DNA from: Tardiphaga sp.
Lineage (GTDB): Bacteria > Pseudomonadota > Alphaproteobacteria > Rhizobiales > Xanthobacteraceae
Reading direction: 5' to 3'
Length of the DNA: 5,391 bases
NCBI GenBank assembly: GCA_028290325.1
Contig: JAQGJY010000263.1
Coordinates: forward strand, 1-5,391
Shown: positions 1-5,391 of the stretch, piece after piece
Layout: each line of letters opens with the position of its first letter
Position numbering within the stretch: the first letter of the stretch is position 1
The notes under the pieces: generated by a model
Told to the model about the DNA's origin: nothing
Database searches by the model: none
What the model saw: the letters and a program-made list of their open reading frames with translations, nothing else
Position numbers and translations under genes: made by a program

Positions 1-818
1 GCCGCCGACAGCGCATCTTGGACATGGGAGGTCGCGTGCGCGTAGCGCAGGCCCTTGCCGAGCAGGACGCCGGCGCCGTCATGGGTCTCGACCGTGAAAG
101 CGAAGATACCGGCCGGCGTCAGCACCCGCGCGGCCTGACGCGCCAACGACGTGATGTCGGACAGATACACCGCCGCGTCGGCGGCCAGCACCAGATCGAA
201 CGACGCATCGGCCTGCGCGCGCAGGCCCGCCACCATGTCGGCGACGACGAGCGATTGATACAACCCGGTCGCGCGCGCCTTCCTGACCATTTGCGGCGCG
301 AGATCGACGCCGACGAAGGCTCCGACATGATCGGCGAAAGCACGGGCGGCGAGGCCGGTGCCGCAACCGAGATCGATCGCGCGCGAAAAGAACAGCGGCG
401 CGCGCACGGCCTTGACGGCATCGAACAAGATCGCCGGACCGCGATAACCGAGACCGCCGACCAGTGATTGCTCGAAGCGATCAGCATACTGATCAAACAA
501 TGCCGCCACATAACCCTGCGGCATCGCCGCCAAGGGGGACGCGCCGAGCCGCATCAGCCGCAACGACGCGCCGTGCCGATCGCGCGGATCGCTGCGTGCC
601 GCCTCGCGAAACGCCGCGATGGCGTCAACGTGCTGGTTGAGTTGCTCGCTGACATTGCCGAGCGCGAACCAGGCCGAGGCGAAATCCGGCGCGCGCGCGA
701 TGGCCTGGCGAAACAGGTCGGCCGCCGCCAGCAGTTCGCCATCCGCTTCAAGACCGCGCGCGTAATCGTAACGGCGATCGGCCGCGAGATCGCCGGAGGA
801 CATGAAGCTTTGCGGCAT
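1..818 (-). CDS. TPR-containing class I SAM-dependent methyltransferase (3' end off the window)
   Basis: Reading the minus strand from the ATG at 818 gives 272 uninterrupted codons that run off the left edge. Residues about 17-82 look like two TPR-type helical repeats (YARGLEADGELLAAADLF, then FASAWFALGNVSEQLNQ). A short linker leads to FDQYADRFEQSL (108-119) and a Rossmann methyltransferase fold. That fold has motif I AIDLGCGTGLAARA (147-160, SAM glycine loop), the acidic residue of VDLAPQMV (D172, expected to hold the SAM ribose), VVADM (191-195) and FDLVLAADAAVYL (207-219). This matches the 'predicted methyltransferase with TPR repeat' group (COG4976 type), whose substrate is unknown to me. 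About 30-40 C-terminal residues should lie outside the window. An in-frame ATG at 803 (MSSGDLAADRR) is an equally possible start, as neither has a strong Shine-Dalgarno. It is divergent from the exonuclease gene and not obviously part of that operon. Confidence 0.88.
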   Translation of the reverse strand, partial: MPQSFMSSGDLAADRRYDYARGLEADGELLAAADLFRQAIARAPDFASAWFALGNVSEQLNQHVDAIAAFREAARSDPRDRHGASLRLMRLGASPLAAMPQGYVAALFDQYADRFEQSLVGGLGYRGPAILFDAVKAVRAPLFFSRAIDLGCGTGLAARAFADHVGAFVGVDLAPQMVRKARATGLYQSLVVADMVAGLRAQADASFDLVLAADAAVYLSDITSLARQAARVLTPAGIFAFTVETHDGAGVLLGKGLRYAHATSHVQDALSA

Positions 819-897
819 GGGCGACTTTCGCGGGAACTCCCGCAGGAACTCGCTCGCTTCGGCTCGATTGAACCGGGCGGAGACCTATATAGCCAAG
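819..897. promoter_or_regulatory. Divergent intergenic region, likely promoters for the methyltransferase and the exonuclease-ligase operon
   Basis: This 79-bp gap separates two divergent start codons, so promoters for both directions should lie in it or just inside the genes. The only AT-rich patch is the self-complementary TATATA at 886-891, which could serve as a -10 element on either strand. A TTGAAC at 868-873 resembles a -35, but it is only 12 bp from TATATA, too close for a standard sigma-70 promoter. If TATATA is the plus-strand -10, transcription would begin at or next to the ATG at 898, giving a nearly leaderless mRNA. The region itself is inferred from gene layout; the exact promoter elements are not established. 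Confidence 0.4.
830..843. repeat. Perfect inverted repeat in the divergent promoter region
   Basis: GCGGGA-AC-TCCCGC has two perfect 6-bp arms with a 2-bp centre. It could be an operator half-site pair for a dimeric regulator. It could also form a hairpin in the 5' leader of the methyltransferase mRNA, where it would bury the GGGAG that is the best Shine-Dalgarno-like sequence upstream of the ATG at 818. In a GC-rich genome a 6-bp arm can occur by chance, so function is only suggested by position. Confidence 0.35.
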
Positions 898-1950
898 ATG
901 CGCCCACAAGACATTCTAAAACCCGGCCCGTCCGGGCTCGCCTGCCTGCCCGGCGGCTTCCATATCGATCCGGTGCGGCCGGTCGATCGCGCCGTCATCA
1001 CCCATGGCCATTCCGATCACGCCCGGCCGGGCCACGGCGCGGTGCTCGCCACGCGCGAGACGCTCGACATGATGGCGCTGCGCTATGGCGAGAATTTCGC
1101 GGGCACGACGCAGGCGATCGCCTACGGTGAATCGGTCAGGCTCGGCGATGTCACGGTGTCATGTCATCCGGCCGGCCATGTGCTCGGCTCGGCGCAGATG
1201 GCCGTCACCTGCGGCGGCACCTGCATCGTCGCATCGGGCGACTACAAGGACGCTTACGACCCGACCTGCACGCCCTTCGAGGTCGTGCCCTGCGACGTCT
1301 TCATCACCGAAGCCACATTCGGCCTGCCGGTGTTTCGCCATCCGGACGCCGCCCATGAAGTGAGAAAGCTGCTCGATTCCGTGGCGCTGTTTCCCGAGCG
1401 CGCGCATCTGGTCGGGGCCTACTCGCTCGGCAAGGCGCAGCGCGTGATCGCGCTGATCCGCGCCGCCGGTTACGACGCGCCGATCTATCTGCACGGCGCG
1501 ATGGAAAAGATCACGCGGTACTACGAGCAGCGCGGCGTGCCGCTGGGCGATTTGCGGATGGTCAAGGGCATGAAGAAAGCCGACCTCGCCGGCACCATCA
1601 CGCTCGCGCCACCGTCGGCGACGGCCGATCTCTGGACGCGGCGCTTCCCCGATCCGGTGACCGCTTTTGCCTCCGGCTGGATGCGCGTCCGCGCGCGGGC
1701 GCGGCAAAGGGGCATCGAATTGCCGCTGGTGATTTCCGACCATGCCGATTGGGACGGGCTGGTGGCGACCATCGGCGCCACCGGCGCGGGTGAAATCTGG
1801 GTCACCCATGGCCAGGAAGACGCGCTGGTGCACTGGTGCCAGACCAAGGGCCTGGTGGCGCGGCCGCTGGCTTTGGTCGGCTATGGCGACGAGGACGAGA
1901 CTGACGACGTGCCCGGGGGTGCGGATGCTCAGGAAAGCGAACCGGCATGA
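898..1950 (+). CDS. Ligase-associated DNA exonuclease, metallo-beta-lactamase/beta-CASP family
   Basis: The 350-residue product belongs to the beta-CASP metallo-beta-lactamase nucleases (relatives of Artemis, SNM1 and CPSF73), in the subgroup encoded beside bacterial ATP-dependent ligases. Metal-binding signatures are complete. HGHSDH (36-41) is the HxHxDH motif; H90 and H94 lie in HPAGHVLGSAQ; D115 is in SGDYKD. E138 in ITEATFG, H282 in ISDHADWDG and H304 in VTHGQED fit the beta-CASP and final histidine positions. The family trims or processes DNA ends before ligation, with metal-dependent activity. The ATG at 898 (MRPQDILKP) is chosen because it places the conserved N-terminus correctly; the open frame extends to an ATG at 802, but that would overlap the divergent methyltransferase. 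A GGCGGAG at 876-882 is rather far (15 nt) to be a good Shine-Dalgarno. Length is normal apart from an acidic tail (about 330-350) that overlaps the ligase start. Confidence 0.93.
   Translation: MRPQDILKPGPSGLACLPGGFHIDPVRPVDRAVITHGHSDHARPGHGAVLATRETLDMMALRYGENFAGTTQAIAYGESVRLGDVTVSCHPAGHVLGSAQMAVTCGGTCIVASGDYKDAYDPTCTPFEVVPCDVFITEATFGLPVFRHPDAAHEVRKLLDSVALFPERAHLVGAYSLGKAQRVIALIRAAGYDAPIYLHGAMEKITRYYEQRGVPLGDLRMVKGMKKADLAGTITLAPPSATADLWTRRFPDPVTAFASGWMRVRARARQRGIELPLVISDHADWDGLVATIGATGAGEIWVTHGQEDALVHWCQTKGLVARPLALVGYGDEDETDDVPGGADAQESEPA
1931..1937 (+). promoter_or_regulatory. Ribosome binding site of the ligase gene, inside the exonuclease tail
   Basis: AGGAAAG lies 9 nt before the ATG at 1947 and inside the last codons of the exonuclease gene. 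Together with the ATGA overlap it fixes the ligase start and supports translational coupling. Confidence 0.6.
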
Positions 1951-3659
1951 ATCGGTTTGCCGAATTGCTCGATCGCCTGGCCTATGAGCCCGGCCGCAAC
2001 AACAAGCTGCGGCTGATCACGAGCTATTTTCGCGAGACCGCCGATCCCGATCGTGGCCTCGCGCTCGCCGCACTGACCGGCGCGCTGTCGTTCAAATACG
2101 CCAAGCCGGCCTTGATCCGCGACCTCATCGCGATGCGCACCGACCCGGTGCTGTTCGCGCTGTCCTACGACTACGTTGGCGACCTGTCGGAGACGGTCGC
2201 GCTGATGTGGCCGAAGACCGACGATGTTCTTCGCAACAACCCGCCGCCGCCGACGCTGAGCGAGGTCGTGTCCACGCTCACCACGCTCGGCAAGACCGAT
2301 ATGCCGCAGCAACTCACGCGTTGGCTCGACGAACTGGACGAGACCGGCCGCTGGGCGCTGCTCAAGCTGGTCACCGGCAGCCTGCGGATCGGCGTTTCCG
2401 CGCGCCTGGCCAAGACCGCCGCCGCCGCGCTCGGCGACAAGGATCCGCACGACGTCGAACTGTTGTGGCCCGGACTTGCGCCACCCTATCTCGATCTGTT
2501 CGCGTGGCTCGAAGGCCGCGCCGAGAAGCCGGTCAATCTCGATCCGGCGCCGTTTCGGCCGGTGATGCTGGCGCATGCGATCGAGGAGTCGGACTTCGCA
2601 CATCTGAACCCCGCCGATTTCACGGCCGAATGGAAATGGGACGGCATCCGCATTCAGGCCGTCAGCGGCCGCGATGCGGATGGCGAGATCGTCGCGCGGC
2701 TTTACTCGCGGACCGGCGAGGACATCTCCCAGAGCTTTCCGGATCTGCTGCCGTCGCTGCGCTCGCAAAATCCTTCACAATACAAACCCTTCGCGATCGA
2801 CGGCGAACTCCTCGTGCTGCGCGAGAGCCGCGTGCAATCCTTCAACGTGCTGCAGCAACGGCTCAACCGCAAAACCGTGACGCCGAAGCTGATGAAAGAG
2901 CATCCGATCCATCTGCGGGCTTACGATCTGCTGAGCGAGGGCGACGACGATCTGCGGACGCTGCCGTTCACCGAACGTCGCGCGCGTCTCGAGGCTTTCA
3001 TCGCGCGGCTCGACGATCCGCGTATCGACATCTCGCCACAGCTTGAGTTTGATTCGTGGGACGCCATTACGGCGATCCGCGCCGATCCGGCACCGGCCGG
3101 CGCGGGCGAGGACGCGCAGGCCGTCGAGGGCGTGATGCTGAAGCGTCGCGACTCGGCCTATCTGCCGGGGCGCCCGAAAGGCCAGTGGTGGAAGTGGAAA
3201 CGCGATCCGCGTCTGATCGACGCCGTTCTGATGTATGCCCAGCGCGGCCACGGCAAGCGATCGTCGTATTATTCCGATTACACCTTCGGCGTCTGGACCA
3301 GGGATGACGAGGGCGAGCGGCTGGTGCCGGTCGGCAAGGCCTATTTCGGCTTCACCGACGAGGAGCTGTTGAAGATCGACCGGTTCGTCCGACGCCATAC
3401 GACGGAGACATTCGGGCCGGTCCGCCATGTCGTCCACGAAGCTGACAAGGGATTGGTGTTCGAGGTCGCCTTCGAGGGGCTGGCGCGGTCGCCGCGCCAC
3501 AAGTCCGGCGTCGCGATGCGGTTTCCGCGCATCCATCGCCTGCGCTGGGACAAGCCGCCGCGCGAGGCCGACCGGCTCGAGACGCTGGAGAAAATGCTGG
3601 TGACGGAAACGGCGACCGAGCCGACGGCGATCGACGAAGCCGCGATCGGCGCCCATTGA
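1947..3659 (+). CDS. ATP-dependent DNA ligase, LigB type (cisplatin damage response ligase family)
   Basis: This 570-residue enzyme seals DNA nicks using ATP through a ligase-AMP intermediate. An N-terminal DNA-binding domain (about 1-200, with the conserved LVTGSLRIGVS near 142-151) precedes the nucleotidyltransferase domain. Motif I is EWKWDGIR with catalytic K230. Motif Ia is RLYSRTGEDIS (251-261), motif III FAIDGELLV (282-290), motif IIIa LRAYDLL (323-329), motif IV EGVMLKR (394-400) and motif V KWKR (416-419). An OB-fold domain follows (about 420-540), ending in MRFPRIHRLRWDK. All key residues are present, so the enzyme should be active. An Ala/Gly-rich loop (about 381-392, PAPAGAGEDAQA) before motif IV looks a few residues longer than I expect. 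It overlaps the exonuclease stop by four bases (ATGA), which implies one operon and coupled translation. It is not LigD, as no polymerase or phosphoesterase domain is attached. Family length is about 530-570, so it is full length. Confidence 0.95.
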   Translation: MNRFAELLDRLAYEPGRNNKLRLITSYFRETADPDRGLALAALTGALSFKYAKPALIRDLIAMRTDPVLFALSYDYVGDLSETVALMWPKTDDVLRNNPPPPTLSEVVSTLTTLGKTDMPQQLTRWLDELDETGRWALLKLVTGSLRIGVSARLAKTAAAALGDKDPHDVELLWPGLAPPYLDLFAWLEGRAEKPVNLDPAPFRPVMLAHAIEESDFAHLNPADFTAEWKWDGIRIQAVSGRDADGEIVARLYSRTGEDISQSFPDLLPSLRSQNPSQYKPFAIDGELLVLRESRVQSFNVLQQRLNRKTVTPKLMKEHPIHLRAYDLLSEGDDDLRTLPFTERRARLEAFIARLDDPRIDISPQLEFDSWDAITAIRADPAPAGAGEDAQAVEGVMLKRRDSAYLPGRPKGQWWKWKRDPRLIDAVLMYAQRGHGKRSSYYSDYTFGVWTRDDEGERLVPVGKAYFGFTDEELLKIDRFVRRHTTETFGPVRHVVHEADKGLVFEVAFEGLARSPRHKSGVAMRFPRIHRLRWDKPPREADRLETLEKMLVTETATEPTAIDEAAIGAH

Positions 3660-3710
3660 CGTAAGCATCAATCTCCCCCATTTGCGGGGTCGGCCCGTGC
3701 GATGGCGGGC

Positions 3711-3715
3711 GGGAG
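3711..3715 (+). promoter_or_regulatory. Ribosome binding site of the small membrane protein gene
   Basis: GGGAG lies 7 nt before the ATG at 3723 and decides that start over the in-frame ATG at 3702, which has no such site. A GCCCG/CGGGC stem (3693-3697 with 3706-3710) sits immediately upstream and would leave the site exposed. Confidence 0.55.
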
Positions 3716-3722
3716 ACGCGCG

Positions 3723-4046
3723 ATGCAGAACGATCCACGCTTGCCGCCACAAAATGCCCCGCGTTATGGCGCCCGCCGCGACGGCGTGTCGCGCTTCCTT
3801 GGCGGCTCGCCGCTCGGCGTGCTGTTTCGTCTCGTGCTGCTGTCGGTGCTGGTCGGCATCGTTCTGGCCGCGATCGGCTTCGATCCGTGGAATATCGTCG
3901 CCAGTATCCGCCGCCTGTTTGAGTGGATCTACGACCTCGGCTTCGACGCGATCAACGGGCTGTGGCGTTACTTCCTGCTCGGCGCTGTGATCGTCGTGCC
4001 GATCTGGCTGATCTCCCGGATGTTCAACGCGCCGCGTGGGCGTTAA
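3723..4046 (+). CDS. Small two-helix membrane protein, DUF6460-like
   Basis: The 107-residue product has a polar, basic, proline-containing N-terminus (1-24) followed by RFLGGSPLGVLFRLVLL. A first hydrophobic helix lies at about 31-52. An intervening amphipathic stretch follows (55-80, with DPWNIVASIRRLFEWIYDLG), then a second hydrophobic helix at about 83-99 (YFLLGAVIVVPIWLISRM) and a short basic tail. There is no cleavable signal peptide. The RFLGGSP start, the IGFDPWNIV turn and the WRYFLLGAVIVVPIWLI segment recall the DUF6460 family of alphaproteobacteria, from memory rather than a search. No function is known to me. It lies 63 bp after the ligase stop on the same strand with no convincing terminator between, so it may be cotranscribed. 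Basic residues at both ends suggest both termini are cytoplasmic (positive-inside rule), which is inference. Confidence 0.8.
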   Translation: MQNDPRLPPQNAPRYGARRDGVSRFLGGSPLGVLFRLVLLSVLVGIVLAAIGFDPWNIVASIRRLFEWIYDLGFDAINGLWRYFLLGAVIVVPIWLISRMFNAPRGR

Positions 4047-4183
4047 ATCGGGTCGGCGATTGAGTTGGCGCGCGAGCGTTCTGTGCAGGCGGCGCGGCAC
4101 CAGCGAAGCCGACGCAAACGTCGGGTCCGGGACGGCAGCTGTGAAATCAGAATGTCCAAACCAGTTTTAAGCCGCGACGTGTC
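4047..4183. other. Intergenic gap before the transporter
   Basis: Apart from the hairpin and the tiny ORF listed separately, this 137-bp stretch shows no convincing promoter hexamers, no LexA-type GTTC pair and no T-run terminator. Cotranscription of the transporter with the genes upstream therefore cannot be decided from sequence. Confidence 0.4.
4109..4124. repeat. GC-rich hairpin between the small membrane protein and the transporter
   Basis: CCGACG-CAAA-CGTCGG forms a perfect 6-bp stem with a 4-nt loop, about 62 bp after the small membrane protein stop. No run of T follows on either strand, so it is not a standard Rho-independent terminator. It could still stabilise an mRNA 3' end or be chance in GC-rich DNA. 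Confidence 0.35.
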
Positions 4184-4187
4184 GTGA
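4152..4187 (+). other. Tiny ORF ending on the transporter start codon (possible leader peptide)
   Basis: ATG at 4152 opens an 11-codon frame (MSKPVLSRDVS). Its TGA (4185-4187) overlaps the GTG start of the transporter at 4184 as GTGA. It has no clear ribosome binding site of its own. Translation of it could deliver ribosomes to the weakly equipped GTG start, but it may equally be a chance frame. Confidence 0.2.
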
Positions 4188-5391
4188 CATCAGACGCGAT
4201 CAGCCACCGCCGCGTTTTCGCCATCGCCGGACCGGCGATGCTTGCAAATCTCACGACGCCTCTGCTGGGCATCGTCGCGACGGCGGCGATCGGCCAGCTC
4301 GGTGATCCGCATCTGCTCGGCGGCGTCGCGCTGGCCTCGGTCGCCTTCGACTGCATCTTCTGGCTGTTCGGCTTCCTGCGGATGGCAACGGTCGCCTTCA
4401 CCGCGCAGGCGCTGGGCGCCGATCAGCGCGACGAGGTGCATGCCGTGCTGATGCGCGCGCTGTTGCTCGGCAGCCTGATCGGGCTTGCGCTGATCGCCCT
4501 CGAAGCGCCGCTGGCGAGCGGCATCTTCACGCTGATGGGCGGCAGCGCGGCGGTGACCGACGCCGCACGAACCTATTTCTTCATCCGGCTGTTTTCCGCG
4601 CCGTTCATGCTCGGCAACTACGTCATCGTCGGCTGGCTGATCGGTCAAGCCCGCACCGGCATCGCGCTGGCCTTGCAGGTGACGATCAACCTCATCAACA
4701 TCGCGCTGACCGTGACGTTGGTGCTGGTGTTGAACCAAGGCATCGGCGGCGCGGCGGTCGCGGCGGTCATCGCGGAAGCGGTCGGTTTCGCGGCGGGTCT
4801 GGTCGTCGCGTGGCGACTGCTCGATGGCCGGGTCGCGATCTCGCGGCGACGCCTCCTCGACCCGGCGGCTCTGCAGCGGCTGTTCGCCGTCAATCGCGAC
4901 ATCATGATCCGGACGGCGGCTTTGATCGCGGCGTTCCTGTTCTTTACCGCGCAGGGCGCGCGCAGCGGCGATCTCGTCCTCGCCGCCAACGCGGTGCTGT
5001 ATAATTTCATCATGATCGGCTCGTTCTTTCTCGACGGCCTCGCCACCGCGGCCGAGCAGCTCTGCGGCCAGTCCTTCGGCGCGCGCAACCGCGCCCAATT
5101 CGCGCGCGCGGTGCGGCTCGTGATCGGCTGGAGCGCGACGTTCGGCGTGGCGGTGTCGCTGGCATTTCTCATCAGCGGCGGCGCGCTGATCGATGCCATG
5201 ACCGCGAGCCCGGAGGTGCGGATCGCGGCGCGGGATTATCTCATCCCGGCGGCGCTGGCGCCGGCATGCGGCGTGCTGGCCTATTGCTTTGACGGCATCT
5301 ATGTCGGCGCGTCGTGGGCCCGTGACATGCGCAATCTCATGCTGATCGCGCTGGGGGTCTACATCGCGGCCTTCGCCGCATTGGCGCCGCT
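4184..5391 (+). CDS. MATE-family efflux transporter, DinF subfamily (C-terminus off the window)
   Basis: The frame opens at GTG 4184 and stays open for 402 codons to the right edge. The protein is almost wholly hydrophobic, with about eleven membrane helices visible of the usual twelve. MATE proteins export organic cations or other small molecules using H+ or Na+ gradients. DinF-type features as I recall them from E. coli DinF include AGPAMLANLTTPLLGIVATAAIG (helix 1, about 15-37), FGFLRMATVAFTAQALGA (62-79), GWLIGQAR (150-157), FAVNRDIMIR at the midpoint (234-243), FFLDGLATAAEQLCGQSFGA (281-300) and FDGIYVGASWARDMRN (369-384). DinF is about 440-460 residues, so roughly 40-50 are missing. GTG is chosen because no other start occurs between it and the in-frame TGA at 4142-4144; the ATG at 4238 would cut away much of helix 1. 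No good Shine-Dalgarno precedes it. The substrate cannot be told from sequence. Confidence 0.9.
   Translation, partial: MTSDAISHRRVFAIAGPAMLANLTTPLLGIVATAAIGQLGDPHLLGGVALASVAFDCIFWLFGFLRMATVAFTAQALGADQRDEVHAVLMRALLLGSLIGLALIALEAPLASGIFTLMGGSAAVTDAARTYFFIRLFSAPFMLGNYVIVGWLIGQARTGIALALQVTINLINIALTVTLVLVLNQGIGGAAVAAVIAEAVGFAAGLVVAWRLLDGRVAISRRRLLDPAALQRLFAVNRDIMIRTAALIAAFLFFTAQGARSGDLVLAANAVLYNFIMIGSFFLDGLATAAEQLCGQSFGARNRAQFARAVRLVIGWSATFGVAVSLAFLISGGALIDAMTASPEVRIAARDYLIPAALAPACGVLAYCFDGIYVGASWARDMRNLMLIALGVYIAAFAALAP

Noticed and set aside
834..849. Possible alphaproteobacterial LexA (SOS) box between the methyltransferase and exonuclease genes
   Set aside because: The two GAAC words at 834-837 and 846-849 are separated by 8 bases, whereas the known box (GTTC-N7-GTTC, or its complement) needs 7. 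The first GAAC is also part of the separate palindrome.
802..897. Extension of the exonuclease to an ATG at 802
   Set aside because: The extra 32 residues do not look like the family and would overlap the start of the divergent methyltransferase.
468..1130. 220-codon plus-strand frame across the methyltransferase start and the exonuclease start
   Set aside because: It overlaps two well-supported genes in other frames and has an Arg-rich, motif-free composition.
1929..2768. 279-codon minus-strand frame opposite the ligase N-terminus
   Set aside because: It is antisense to an unmistakable ligase domain and its composition is typical of a reverse-strand shadow.
3675..3689. CCCC/GGGG stem after the ligase stop as a terminator
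   Set aside because: The stem has only four pairs with a 7-nt loop and no T-run follows, so it does not support a Rho-independent terminator.
2775..4100. 441-codon open frame on the minus strand
   Set aside because: It lies antisense to most of the ligase and all of the small membrane protein, is rich in Arg, Gln and His with no recognisable motif, and follows from the GC-rich codon bias of the real genes.
4190..5098. 302-codon minus-strand frame opposite the MATE gene
   Set aside because: It is extremely rich in Arg, Glu, Asp and Gln, as expected when hydrophobic membrane codons are read from the other strand, and the MATE frame has clear family motifs.

Overview
The window is GC-rich, densely coding DNA in the style of an alphaproteobacterium. 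The ligase, exonuclease and small membrane protein resemble those of Hyphomicrobiales, most like the Bradyrhizobium/Rhodopseudomonas/Afipia group. That placement comes from remembered protein similarity and base composition, not from a search. I see no mobile element, rRNA, tRNA, CRISPR array or long repeat. The region looks like ordinary chromosome with a DNA-repair module in the middle.

Layout: (1) Positions 1-818, minus strand, hold most of a TPR-containing class I SAM-dependent methyltransferase whose C-terminus runs off the left edge. (2) Positions 819-897 are a short divergent intergenic region with a TATATA element and a perfect 6-bp inverted repeat. (3) Positions 898-1950, plus strand, encode a metallo-beta-lactamase/beta-CASP 'ligase-associated' DNA exonuclease. 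(4) Positions 1947-3659 encode an ATP-dependent DNA ligase of the bacterial LigB type, also annotated as the cisplatin damage response ligase, overlapping the exonuclease by ATGA. (5) Positions 3723-4046 encode a 107-residue membrane protein that looks like DUF6460. (6) Positions 4047-4183 are a 137-bp gap with one GC-rich hairpin and a tiny ORF that ends on the next start codon. (7) From 4184 to the right edge is a MATE-family transporter of the DinF subfamily, missing only its last few dozen residues.

The functional core is the exonuclease-ligase pair. The overlap and the Shine-Dalgarno inside the exonuclease tail point to coupled synthesis of an end-processing nuclease and an end-sealing ligase. 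In many bacteria this pair sits with an Lhr-type DEXH helicase and a PdeM-like metallophosphoesterase. Here the next two genes downstream are a small membrane protein and a transporter, and the upstream neighbour is a divergent methyltransferase, so the usual four-gene cluster is split or rearranged at this locus. I found nothing that amounts to an entirely new system. The most useful leads are the split repair cluster, the membrane-protein and DinF-like neighbours, and the organisation of the two intergenic regions.
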